In this document: in pieces, positions 35,539 through 44,131 of the stretch
How the letters are laid out: the number at the start of each line of letters is the position of its first letter
Position numbering within the stretch: position 1 is the first letter of the stretch
From: Rhodospirillaceae bacterium
GTDB taxonomy: Bacteria; Pseudomonadota; Alphaproteobacteria; UBA828
Reading direction: 5' to 3'
Assembly (NCBI GenBank): GCA_002728135.1
Contig: PBVE01000028.1
Location: 1 to 51,603, forward strand
Length of the DNA stretch: 51,603 bases
The notes under the pieces: generated by a model
What the model was told of the DNA's origin: nothing
The model's input: only the letters and a program-made list of their open reading frames with translations
Databases searched by the model: none
Position numbers and translations under genes: made by a program

Positions 35539-35917
35539 TGGTATCTCCTTATTTCACAGGGTACGTTTAAGTGCAATTATTTCAAATGTGCATGTTTTGT
35601 TCTTATTTGCAACTATTTTTTATAAGTATCTGAAATAATTATAATAATTATTATATGTTCTTTTTTTGTTTTTCATTATATAGTATATTTTGAATCGATA
35701 AATTATATTCATGACAATATTCACCACCACAAATTTTAATCTGATGGATAAGAGCGATTCGAACTTGGGCCTAAAGAAAGCATTAATAATTTTTTAAATA
35801 CTCTTACATTCATTTAATTGTACAATTATTAATTATGTGAGTACATATGTAATGTTGTGTATTAACGAACGTTTTTTTGCTAATTACTCAATCAAATAAA
35901 TTTTGAAACTAATAGTA
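35539..35917. other. Intergenic region between divergent recA and lysK
   Basis: This 379-base AT-rich spacer carries the recA promoter on one side and the lysK promoter on the other. I see a LexA-like element at 35588-35602 and a 14-bp palindrome TAATTGTACAATTA at 35815-35828. I see no RNA gene and no convincing coding region; a 28-codon frame starting at 35711 lacks a ribosome site. Confidence 0.5.
35588..35602 (+). promoter_or_regulatory. Possible alphaproteobacterial LexA box upstream of recA
   Basis: The alphaproteobacterial SOS box is GTTC-N7-GTTC. Here GTGC-N7-GTTC (GTGCATGTTTTGTTC) occurs 50 bases upstream of the recA start, one mismatch from consensus. Position and spacing are right for LexA control, but with one mismatch in an AT-rich spacer it could be chance. 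Confidence 0.35.
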
Positions 35918-37498
35918 ATGGAAAAGATTATTTCAAAAATATCTGCTAATAACATAAATGCATGGCCATTCAAGGAAGCATATAGTCTCTTAAGTCGAGT
36001 ATCCCAATCAAAACAACGAAATGAGTTTGTTCTTTTTGAGACGGGTTATGGGCCATCAGGCTTGCCCCATATTGGTACATTCGGTGAAGTTGCCCGGACA
36101 TCTATGGTTAAAAAAGCTTTTGAAAGTATCTCAGATATACCTACTAAGCTTATTGCTTTTTCTGATGATATGGATGGGCTTCGAAAGGTTCCTGACAATA
36201 TTCCAAACCAGAAGGAAATTACTAAACATCTTGGCAAACCACTCACACAAATTCCTGATCCATTTGGAACTCATGAGAGCTTTGGCGAGAATATGAATGC
36301 TAGATTAAAAACTTTTCTTGATCGATTTGATTTTAACTATGAGTTCAGAAGTGCTACTAAAATGTACAAATCAGGAGCATTTGATAAAGCATTAACTGAT
36401 GTTCTGGAAAATTATGAAGCTATAACAAAACTTATATTACCCACACTTGGAGAAGAAAGACGCCTTACTTACAGTCCATTTCTTCCTATTTGCCCAAGAA
36501 GCGGCAAAGTTTTGCAAGTACCAATAGTTTCTCATGACATACAAGCTAAAACGATTACCTATATTGATATTAATTCTGAGAAAGAAATAGAAGTCCCTAT
36601 TACCCGTGGACATTGCAAATTACAATGGAAAGCTGACTGGGCAATGCGTTGGCACGCCCTAGGGGTTGATTATGAAATGTCTGGTAAAGACCTCATTCCA
36701 TCTGTCCAGCTGTCATCACGTATATGCAAAATTCTTGGTTCATCTCCACCGAAAAATTTTACTTACGAACTCTTTCTTGATGAAAATGGAGAAAAAATAT
36801 CAAAATCAAAGGGTAACGGATTAACAATAGATCAATGGCTTCGATATGGTTCTAAAGAAAGCCTATCCCTGTATATGTTTAATTCTCCTCGTAAAGCGAA
36901 AAGATTACATTTTGATGTTATACCAAAACATGTTGATGAATATCTAAGGTATTTAGATGGATATGAAGAACAAAAGTATGAAGACCATTTAGAAAATCCT
37001 GTTTGGCATATTCATTCTGGTGAACCACCCGAACCAGAAGAAGGTATAAGCTATAATATCCTTTTGAATTTAGCTAATGTCTGTAACACTGAAAATCCCG
37101 ATGTGTTGTGGGGCTTTATATCTAATTACGCACCAACAGCATCACCAAAAACAGCACCAATTCTTGACCAACTTGTAAAATGTGCAATAAATTTTTACAA
37201 AGACTTTGTTAAGCCAAATAAAAACTATAGGGAAGCTGATGATACAGACAGAATGGCACTAAAAGACCTTGCACAAATATTTAGTGAGCTTCCTAAGACA
37301 ACAAATGCTGAAGATATCCAGACACAAATTTACGAAATTGGTAAAAAATATAAATACCAACCCCTTAGGTCATGGTTCAGTGCTTTGTATGAAATCCTTT
37401 TAGGACAGCCCCAAGGGCCACGAATGGGTTCATTTGTTGCTTTGTATGGTATTGACAATACGGTCAAACTAATTGAGGAAGCCTTAGAAAAAAAATAG
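35918..37498 (+). CDS. lysK: Lysine-tRNA ligase, class I
   Basis: This enzyme charges tRNA-Lys using a class I (Rossmann) fold, as in archaea and most alphaproteobacteria, and is unrelated to class II LysS. It has 526 residues from ATG 35918. The HIGH-like motif is GYGPSGLPHIGT (His51-Thr54) and the KMSKS-like motif is EKISKSKGNG at about residue 290. CKLQWKADWAMRWHALGVDYEMSGKDL is characteristic of the class I enzyme. A TTG at 35903 would add five residues; neither start has a strong ribosome site. It converges on the hpnL-like gene, with only one base between stops. Confidence 0.96.
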   Translation: MEKIISKISANNINAWPFKEAYSLLSRVSQSKQRNEFVLFETGYGPSGLPHIGTFGEVARTSMVKKAFESISDIPTKLIAFSDDMDGLRKVPDNIPNQKEITKHLGKPLTQIPDPFGTHESFGENMNARLKTFLDRFDFNYEFRSATKMYKSGAFDKALTDVLENYEAITKLILPTLGEERRLTYSPFLPICPRSGKVLQVPIVSHDIQAKTITYIDINSEKEIEVPITRGHCKLQWKADWAMRWHALGVDYEMSGKDLIPSVQLSSRICKILGSSPPKNFTYELFLDENGEKISKSKGNGLTIDQWLRYGSKESLSLYMFNSPRKAKRLHFDVIPKHVDEYLRYLDGYEEQKYEDHLENPVWHIHSGEPPEPEEGISYNILLNLANVCNTENPDVLWGFISNYAPTASPKTAPILDQLVKCAINFYKDFVKPNKNYREADDTDRMALKDLAQIFSELPKTTNAEDIQTQIYEIGKKYKYQPLRSWFSALYEILLGQPQGPRMGSFVALYGIDNTVKLIEEALEKK

Positions 37499-37499
37499 A

Positions 37500-38525
37500 T
37501 TAAGGGCTAGTATTTTTTTCCTCAGAGTTATCAACCAATTTTTTGTGTTTAGTTTTTCTATAACGAATCATTTGACGACCTTCAGTAAACTGCCATACTA
37601 AGAGCCCAGGCACGCCAATAACTAATTCTCTAAATCGTTTAATAAGAGATAATGCCAAAGCTACTTCAGGGGAAAGGCCTATAACTGCACCAAGCAAAAC
37701 AAAAGCACCTTCCTGAATACCCAAAGCACCTGGGACAAAAAATGCTGAAGCACGAACTGCCAATATTAGACTTTCCAGCAACATTGCATCGCCAACACTA
37801 ATTTCATAACCCATAAAATAAAGTGCAAGCCATATCTCAAAAGCACCAATTGTCCATGCCAACATTTGTCCTGTTGCATTAAGAGCTAATATGCGCTTGC
37901 GGCGATAAATATCTCGTATTGCTTTGTCTAATGCCTCAGCACCACCGACTGCATTCACCCAATCTCTACCCTTTGATACACGTGCAACAATATTAACTAA
38001 CCAACTAAACATACCTCTTTGCTGAAAAGCAAAAAATAACAATACAAGCAATAAACCAAGAACAACCCCAGCACCTGCTCCTTTAGCTATATTATTCTCT
38101 CCGTAATGAGAAAGGAGAAAACCAATACCTACTAACGTAAAAAGTAATTGCGTAAGAGTACTAATTGTTAAATCCACTACAACCGTTGCACCAGCAACCC
38201 TACCAGGCACACCTCGCATCAACATCAACCTTGTACGGACAAGAGCACTCCCGATTTGCAATGCTGGAAGAAGAGTATTCACAGACTCTCCAATCCAACG
38301 TGCCCACTGCACATCCGCCATTCGAGGTCGATGGCTGTGGTCAAATAGGATGCGCCATGCTGCACCATCAATTACGATTGGTATAATTCTGATTACTACA
38401 ACCAATATTAATCCCCAACCAACTGTAGCTAGTGCATCTGCTACATCACCCGCACCCTGATAAATCACAAGTGCTACTATGGCACCTATTCCTAATATGA
38501 GTGCAATATAACCTAATAATTTCAA
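37500..38525 (-). CDS. hpnL: Lysylphosphatidylglycerol synthase TM-type / HpnL-like membrane protein
   Basis: This integral membrane protein has 341 residues and about eight helices, in the LPG synthetase transmembrane (UPF0104-like) family. IDGAAWRILFDHSHRPRMADVQWARWIGESVNTLLPALQIGSALVRTRLM and FFVPGALGIQEGAFVLLGAVIGLSPEVALALSLIKRFREL contain the conserved motifs. They resemble HpnL, implicated in hopanoid metabolism or transport. No other hopanoid gene lies in the window. The start is TTG 38525; the AGGTG ribosome site lies in the right arm of a small hairpin (38533-38547). The biochemical role of the family is unsettled. Confidence 0.7.
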   Translation of the reverse strand: MKLLGYIALILGIGAIVALVIYQGAGDVADALATVGWGLILVVVIRIIPIVIDGAAWRILFDHSHRPRMADVQWARWIGESVNTLLPALQIGSALVRTRLMLMRGVPGRVAGATVVVDLTISTLTQLLFTLVGIGFLLSHYGENNIAKGAGAGVVLGLLLVLLFFAFQQRGMFSWLVNIVARVSKGRDWVNAVGGAEALDKAIRDIYRRKRILALNATGQMLAWTIGAFEIWLALYFMGYEISVGDAMLLESLILAVRASAFFVPGALGIQEGAFVLLGAVIGLSPEVALALSLIKRFRELVIGVPGLLVWQFTEGRQMIRYRKTKHKKLVDNSEEKNTSP

Positions 38526-38532
38526 AATTTTT

Positions 38533-38547
38533 CACCTATTTAAGGTG
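38533..38547 (-). promoter_or_regulatory. Small hairpin that sequesters the hpnL ribosome site
   Basis: In the sense RNA, CACCT-TAAAT-AGGTG forms a 5-bp stem whose 3' arm is the AGGTG ribosome-binding site, seven bases before the TTG start codon. A weak hairpin covering the ribosome site can make translation temperature- or ribosome-dependent. The stem is short, so an effect is uncertain. Confidence 0.35.
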
Positions 38548-38691
38548 CTCCCATACAACAAAATTTTGCAAACATAACGTATTGGTTATACCTTGGCCAA
38601 CTATCTGTAGCACCCACAAATTAATGATTAATTGTTAATATCGTGCTAATATTAGAAAATTTAAATTTGCCCTTAATAAAAACAAAGATTA

Positions 38692-39564
38692 ATGAAAATC
38701 TTAAAAATTAACAGTTTTAGAAAACTTATTCCAAATTATGATGCATTTCTCATAGATATATGGGGTGTAATTCATGGTGGTGGTCATATTTATCCTGAAG
38801 TCATTAATTGCCTAGATTCAATTTTGTCTTTGAAAAAAGAAATAATTTTACTCTCTAATGCACCTCGGAGAGCCCATCATGTTGCTAATCTTCTAAAGTC
38901 AAAGGGCCTACCAGAAGACATTTGTTCTAAAATTGTCTCCTCCGGAGAGGCAACCAGAATTGCTCTACTGGAAAAAAATACCCTTAATACCATGAATCTA
39001 GGTAAAAATTATTTCGTTATTGGCCCTCATAGTGATAACGACTTGCTCAACAACACATTTTTTGATCAAGTATACTCCTTATCACAAGCTGATTTTATCT
39101 TAGCGATTGGACTAAATAGTCACACAACAAGTATAGAAGAGCATCGAGACATAATTAATTATGGTATTAAAAAAAGTTTAATAATGCTTTGTGTTAATCC
39201 AGATATTGAAGTAGTTAGACTTGGTAAGAAAGAACTATGTGCAGGAGCACTTGCAAAAAAGTACAGTGAGCTTGGTGGCTCTGTTATTTATGTGGGAAAG
39301 CCTTATCAATTTATATATGACCTTTGTTTAAACCATCTGAAAACTAGAGATAAAAAACGTGTATTATGTATTGGGGATGGAATAAATACCGATATTTTAG
39401 GAGCAAGAAATGCTGGTCTAGATAGCATTTTAATCACAGGTGGGTTAATTGCAGGAGAGCTAGATACTGTTCGTGATAAAGATATTCCAATGGAAGATCT
39501 GATAGATATTTGCAGAAATTCTGATGTGTATCCCACAGCTATAATGTCAACTCTTAGATGGTAA
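38692..39564 (+). CDS. HAD hydrolase, TIGR01459 (class IIA phosphatase)
   Basis: This is a cytosolic HAD-superfamily phosphatase of 290 residues. Motif I is FLIDIWGVIHGG, where Asp is the nucleophile and Trp replaces the usual second Asp-Gly context as in TIGR01459. Motif II is LLSNAPRRA, and motif III/IV is CIGDGINTDILGARNAGLDSILITGG with the Mg-binding Asp. The cap region is the class IIA type between motifs II and III. ATG 38692 follows a weak ribosome site. Substrates of these relatives are sugar or nucleotide phosphates; the specific one is not known. It is divergent from the hpnL-like gene. Confidence 0.88.
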   Translation: MKILKINSFRKLIPNYDAFLIDIWGVIHGGGHIYPEVINCLDSILSLKKEIILLSNAPRRAHHVANLLKSKGLPEDICSKIVSSGEATRIALLEKNTLNTMNLGKNYFVIGPHSDNDLLNNTFFDQVYSLSQADFILAIGLNSHTTSIEEHRDIINYGIKKSLIMLCVNPDIEVVRLGKKELCAGALAKKYSELGGSVIYVGKPYQFIYDLCLNHLKTRDKKRVLCIGDGINTDILGARNAGLDSILITGGLIAGELDTVRDKDIPMEDLIDICRNSDVYPTAIMSTLRW

Positions 39565-39639
39565 TAAAATAGAAGGTATATTCTCCAGATATTTTTGCAA
39601 AAACGAAAAATTAAATTTCTTGGCTTAAGTTCTGATTAA

Positions 39640-40701
39640 TTATTTCCGCCTATATAGTTCATGACAGCCCCAAATAGAAGAACAAATAATTAAAACAGCA
39701 AACCCTTGGTGCAGAGCCGCTAATGGTATAGGAACTGACAATAATAAAGTAAAAATACCTATCAAAAACTGCGTAAGAACTAATAGGCCTAATATCAAAA
39801 GAACACGTCTTGCACTAAGGGGGATACCCCTTCCTTGCCCAATGACAGAGATAGCTATGCCTAATAATACCGTTAAAGCTGCAGCAAGTCTGTGATCTAG
39901 CTGTACTAAGACTGCATTTTCGAAAAAATTTCTCCATACTGAATCAATAACAAATATATCGGGTGGAACTATATGTTCATCCATCAATGGAAATGTATTA
40001 TATAAATGCCCTGCCTCGTTTCCAGCAACAAATGCCCCAGTTAAAATAGTAAAGAAAACAATGAAAATATATATAGGCAATATAATTCTTAGATAACCAT
40101 ATGAACCCTCTCTTCTTGCTCCACTTGAACGTACATTTATTAGACCTAAGGCGACCCACAATAAATAAATTAGAATTACCAATGCGAGTCCTAAATGAGC
40201 AGCTAATCTATAAGGGCTGACTTGAGGTTCATCCACAAGACCACTTTGTACCATATACCAACCAAGGAACCCTTGGAGTCCACCGAGACATAATATAATT
40301 AATAAATTAATAGCTAAGCTAAAATTAATCTGCCTTCGGATAATAAACCAAACCATTGGTATAAAAAATATCAGACCAATAACCCTACCAAGTATACGAT
40401 GTGCCCACTCATACCAATAGATTTCTTTAAAATCAGAAATTGATATTGCAAAATTTACTGAGAGAAATTCTGGATATAGACGATATTTTTCGAACTCAAT
40501 AACCCATTCTTTCTCTGATAAAGGTGGAATGATACCTGTAAATGGTTGCCATTCAACAATTGAAAGCCCAGATCCAGTTAAGCGTGTAACCCCACCAAGA
40601 ATAACCATTCCAAACAACAAACCAACAACTGTAAGAAGCCATATGGCTATTTTACGATTCTGGTTTTCTAAATATATTTTGCTTCTTTTAGAAGAAAACA
40701 C
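39640..40701 (-). CDS. ctaA: Haem A synthase
   Basis: This inner-membrane enzyme converts haem O to haem A for cytochrome aa3 oxidase. It has 353 residues and eight membrane helices. Histidines in WYEWAHRILGR, YRLAAHLGLAL, VLVQLDHRLAAAL and AALHQGFAVL match the four haem ligands of the family. LGGVTRLTGSGLSIVEWQPFTGIIPPLSEKEW is the conserved N-terminal periplasmic loop with the catalytic Glu. The long alphaproteobacterial form without the Cys pair fits here. The oxidase genes ctaB to ctaG are not in the window. It follows thiD on the same strand after 65 bases. Confidence 0.93.
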   Translation of the reverse strand: MFSSKRSKIYLENQNRKIAIWLLTVVGLLFGMVILGGVTRLTGSGLSIVEWQPFTGIIPPLSEKEWVIEFEKYRLYPEFLSVNFAISISDFKEIYWYEWAHRILGRVIGLIFFIPMVWFIIRRQINFSLAINLLIILCLGGLQGFLGWYMVQSGLVDEPQVSPYRLAAHLGLALVILIYLLWVALGLINVRSSGARREGSYGYLRIILPIYIFIVFFTILTGAFVAGNEAGHLYNTFPLMDEHIVPPDIFVIDSVWRNFFENAVLVQLDHRLAAALTVLLGIAISVIGQGRGIPLSARRVLLILGLLVLTQFLIGIFTLLLSVPIPLAALHQGFAVLIICSSIWGCHELYRRK

Positions 40702-40766
40702 TTTAATGATCCACCTATAGGTTCCCTATGATTACGAATATGTTAGGTTACACTTAGTTGTCAAAA

Positions 40767-41561
40767 TCATTTTCTTATTGTGACATTATGGTTGACGGGC
40801 CCATATCCACTCCCAAACCCTGGAGCTTCACTAATAGCCTCATATAGGTAATCTCTGGCACGCTTTATAGACTCTTGAAGCGGTATACCTTGAGAAATGC
40901 CAACAGCTATTGCTGAGGACAAAGTACAGCCAGTTCCATGGGTATTAGAAGAATTTATCCGTTTATTATGAAAAATAAACTCACCGTCATCACAAATTAA
41001 TACATCTGATAAAACATCTCCATCCAAATGGCCCCCTTTAACCAGAACAGCTCGAGCTCCAGATCTCCTAATTTCTCTACCTGCGGTATACATATCATTA
41101 ACACTTGAAATTCTTTTCCCACAAAGAACTTCTGCTTCGGGAATATTGGGTGTTATTAAAGTTAACATTGGAAATAATTCTTTAACTAGTGCTGCCTGAG
41201 CAGACTTCTCGAGCAAAAAAACGCCCGATTTTGATACCATTACAGGATCGACTACTATAGGAATTTCTCGTGATATTTTACCTAAAACATCAGCAACTGA
41301 ATTAATAATTTCTGCATTTTGTAACATTCCAGTTTTTATACAATCAGCACCTATATCTTTAATTACAACACATATTTGATCTGCTACGAATTTTGCTGGA
41401 ACTACATGTACAGAAGAGATACCCAGAGTATTCTGAGCAGTTAGAGCTGTAATTGCAGTTGCTGCATAGCCACCTAAAGTCGTAATAGTTTTGATGTCTG
41501 CCTGAATTCCAGCTCCACCACCTGAGTCAGAACCAGCAATGACCAAGACACGGCCATTCAT
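40767..41561 (-). CDS. thiD: Bifunctional hydroxymethylpyrimidine/phosphomethylpyrimidine kinase
   Basis: This thiamine-biosynthesis kinase phosphorylates hydroxymethylpyrimidine twice. It has 264 residues. The N-terminal VIAGSDSGGGAGIQADIKTITTLGGY is the ribokinase-like substrate and dimer region. The C-terminal NSSNTHGTGCTLSSAIAVGI carries the Gly-Thr-Gly-Cys anion hole with its catalytic Cys. It starts ten bases after the glmM stop, so it is the last gene of the tol-fts-glmM cluster. No TPP riboswitch is seen upstream, as expected for an internal operon gene. ATG 41561 follows AAGGAG. Confidence 0.95.
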   Translation of the reverse strand: MNGRVLVIAGSDSGGGAGIQADIKTITTLGGYAATAITALTAQNTLGISSVHVVPAKFVADQICVVIKDIGADCIKTGMLQNAEIINSVADVLGKISREIPIVVDPVMVSKSGVFLLEKSAQAALVKELFPMLTLITPNIPEAEVLCGKRISSVNDMYTAGREIRRSGARAVLVKGGHLDGDVLSDVLICDDGEFIFHNKRINSSNTHGTGCTLSSAIAVGISQGIPLQESIKRARDYLYEAISEAPGFGSGYGPVNHNVTIRK

Positions 41562-41571
41562 TAAACACTCC

Positions 41572-42918
41572 TTATTGTTTAGCCTCTTGGACAGCGGAGA
41601 CTATATCATTTATAACTATGTCTATAACTTCTTGATTATCACATTCCGCCATAACCCTTATAATGGGTTCAGTACCTGATTTTCTAACGAGTAATCTGCC
41701 ATTACCAGCTAATTTTTTCTCACATTCTCTGATTACTGACTTTACGTTAGATTTAGCTAGTGGGTCATCTAATACAGACTCAACGTTAACTAATTTTTGT
41801 GGCACTGGTATAAAACTTCTACCAACCTCACTTACAGGATTATCAGAATGACAGAATACAGATAGAACTTGCAATGCTGCAATAAGACCATCACCAGTGG
41901 TAGCATAATCACTCATAATAATATGCCCAGACTGCTCCCCACCAAAATTACAACCTGTTGCTCGCATCTCTTCTACTACGTATCTATCTCCAACATTTGT
42001 CCTTTTCAAAGATAAACCTAATTCATCTAAATATCTTTCCAAACCTAAATTGGACATAACAGTAGAAATAATTGCACCGCCACGTATTCTATCCTCTTTA
42101 GACCAATAAGCTGCAATCAATGCCATCAGCTGATCACCATCAATTAATTTCCCTGTTTCATCACAAAAAATTACCCTATCAGCGTCTCCATCCAGTGCGA
42201 TACCAACATCAGCGTTATTAGAAACTACAGTAGAACAAAGTTCTTTTGTATTGGTAGAACCACAGTTATGGTTAATATTAAAACCGTTTGGATCCACACC
42301 AAGGGTAATAACTTCGGCTCCAAGTTCAAACAGGACGGTTGGAGCAACCCTGTATGCCGCTCCGTTGGCACAATCAATCACAACCTTTAGACCCTCTAGA
42401 CTTCGATCACGGGGAAAAGTATTTTTTGCAAACTCTATGTATCGGCCTGCAGCATCATCTAACCTTTTAGCACGTCCTAGGTCTGCAGGGTCTGCTAACC
42501 TTTTACCAGGACCATTAGCCATGAGATTTTCAATTTCAATTTCAACTGAGTCTGATAATTTATAACCATCAGGATCAAAAATTTTTATCCCATTATCTTG
42601 ATAAGAGTTGTGAGAAGCTGAAATCATAACACCTATATCTGCTCGCATCGACCGGGTAAGCATAGCTACTGCTGGTGTCGGCATAGGACCAATCAATACT
42701 ACATCCATCCCTACTGAGATAAATCCCGCTGTTAAAGCGGATTCCAGCATATAGCCTGAAAGCCTTGTATCTTTTCCTATCACTACACGATGTTTATGAT
42801 CACCCCGAATAAATCTCTCTCCAGCAGCTTGCCCAACCTTCAAAGCAACTTCAGATGTTATGGGTAGGCTATTTGAGGTGCCACGGATTCCATCAGTACC
42901 AAAATATTTACGGGTCAT
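41572..42918 (-). CDS. glmM: Phosphoglucosamine mutase
   Basis: This cytosolic enzyme converts glucosamine-6-phosphate to glucosamine-1-phosphate for UDP-GlcNAc and the cell wall. It has 448 residues from ATG 42918. [12 protein letters not shown] starts the protein, [13 protein letters not shown] at about 100 carries the phosphorylated catalytic Ser, [16 protein letters not shown] is the metal loop, GGEQSGHII is the sugar-binding loop and [14 protein letters not shown] is the phosphate-binding loop. An in-frame TTG at 42927 would add three residues. It lies 85 bases downstream of folP, as in many bacteria. Confidence 0.96.
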   Translation of the reverse strand: MTRKYFGTDGIRGTSNSLPITSEVALKVGQAAGERFIRGDHKHRVVIGKDTRLSGYMLESALTAGFISVGMDVVLIGPMPTPAVAMLTRSMRADIGVMISASHNSYQDNGIKIFDPDGYKLSDSVEIEIENLMANGPGKRLADPADLGRAKRLDDAAGRYIEFAKNTFPRDRSLEGLKVVIDCANGAAYRVAPTVLFELGAEVITLGVDPNGFNINHNCGSTNTKELCSTVVSNNADVGIALDGDADRVIFCDETGKLIDGDQLMALIAAYWSKEDRIRGGAIISTVMSNLGLERYLDELGLSLKRTNVGDRYVVEEMRATGCNFGGEQSGHIIMSDYATTGDGLIAALQVLSVFCHSDNPVSEVGRSFIPVPQKLVNVESVLDDPLAKSNVKSVIRECEKKLAGNGRLLVRKSGTEPIIRVMAECDNQEVIDIVINDIVSAVQEAKQ

Positions 42919-43003
42919 CAAACTCAATCACTCACTTTCTTTGCATATAAAGAAATTTGTTTTCTTTTGCATAAAAATATTATCATGTTTCATTTCCAAA
43001 GTT

Positions 43004-44122
43004 TTATTTTAAACCCCTTCTATTTATAGCATTATAAACTGAGAGACTCTGATTTGTTTCTTTTACGTCATGTACTCTGAGAATTTTTGCACCCTCATTG
43101 ACACAATGAAGAATTGCAGCAAGGGACCCGGGAAGTCTGGTTCTTGGATTTTTCTCGCCAGTTAAATCACCTATAAATGCCTTTCGTGAAACCCCTATAC
43201 AAATATGACAACCAAGTGCATGAAAAATTGCAAGATTACTCAGAATTTCAAGATTATGACTAAGTGTCTTTCCAAAACCTATTCCAGGGTCGATAATGAT
43301 TTTTTCAAGAGATATGCCTGCGGCATCACATTTCCTAAGTTTATTTTCAAACCAATCAAATATATCAAACGGAGCTGCATGATAAAATGGATTGTCCTGC
43401 ATATTCTCTGGAACACCCTGCATATGAGTTAATATAATGGGTAAACCAAGAGATGCTACTACTTCCTCACTGTCTTTACTTCCACTTAACGAGCTTACAT
43501 CATTTAGAATAGCGGCACCTTCTTTAACAGCTTTCTTCATAATTGCAGATCTTCTAGTATCAACCGATACAGTTAATCCTGCCCTTACAATTCCTGCTAT
43601 AACAGGTAAGATCCTTGATTCTTCATCACGAAAACTAGGTTGAGAAGATTTTGGACGTGTACTATCTCCACCAATATCTATAATAGTTGCACCGTTGGCT
43701 GCCATTTTAATACCAGCAGATATAGCTTCCTGAGGTGATCTAAATTTACCACCATCAGAAAAGCTATCGGGAGTTACATTAAGTATTCCCATTATGATCG
43801 GAGTATCTAAGGATAGACCAATATGGATAGATCGAGTTTTATTTAATGCTTTTAAAAGCTTATTTACCTTTATTTCAATCTCTCCAGATTGCTTTTTAGC
43901 CCATTCTTGTAAAACTAAATTATTTGTTTTAAAGCGTGTGAACTTAGAGGCATCTTCACGAACTATTAGCTCTATTGCGCTCCATGAAAGCTCATTATCC
44001 AATTTAATATTAAGGGGACGTAAATAAATTTTAGACTCTCGGCTCACAATATCAGGAAGGATTTGATTATCACACCCTACTTCGCCGGACGGGATATTAT
44101 TTATCTGATTAAAATTAACCAA
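43004..44122 (-). CDS. folP: Dihydropteroate synthase
   Basis: This enzyme joins p-aminobenzoate to the pterin pyrophosphate in folate synthesis; sulfonamides inhibit it. Core motifs are IMGILNVTPDSFSDGG (about 110), GGDSTRPKS, VSVDTRRSAIMKKA, LILTHMQGVPENMQ and DPGIGFGKTLSHNLEIL. At 372 residues it is about 100 longer than Escherichia coli FolP. The extra N-terminus includes YLRPLNIK and resembles the N-terminal extensions of alphaproteobacterial enzymes. The start codon is uncertain: TTG 44122 lies nine bases after the ftsH stop and has no good ribosome site. Confidence 0.94.
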   Translation of the reverse strand: MVNFNQINNIPSGEVGCDNQILPDIVSRESKIYLRPLNIKLDNELSWSAIELIVREDASKFTRFKTNNLVLQEWAKKQSGEIEIKVNKLLKALNKTRSIHIGLSLDTPIIMGILNVTPDSFSDGGKFRSPQEAISAGIKMAANGATIIDIGGDSTRPKSSQPSFRDEESRILPVIAGIVRAGLTVSVDTRRSAIMKKAVKEGAAILNDVSSLSGSKDSEEVVASLGLPIILTHMQGVPENMQDNPFYHAAPFDIFDWFENKLRKCDAAGISLEKIIIDPGIGFGKTLSHNLEILSNLAIFHALGCHICIGVSRKAFIGDLTGEKNPRTRLPGSLAAILHCVNEGAKILRVHDVKETNQSLSVYNAINRRGLK

Positions 44123-44131
44123 TTCATTGGC

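Noticed and set aside
35754-35771. GATTCGAAC-like stretch that resembles a tRNA T-arm read from the opposite strand
   Set aside because: The five-base T-stem does not pair, and no anticodon arm or D-arm follows in the expected place.
35711-35797. A 28-codon open frame in the recA-lysK spacer
   Set aside because: It has no ribosome site and no recognisable motif, and an AT-rich spacer of this size yields such frames by chance.
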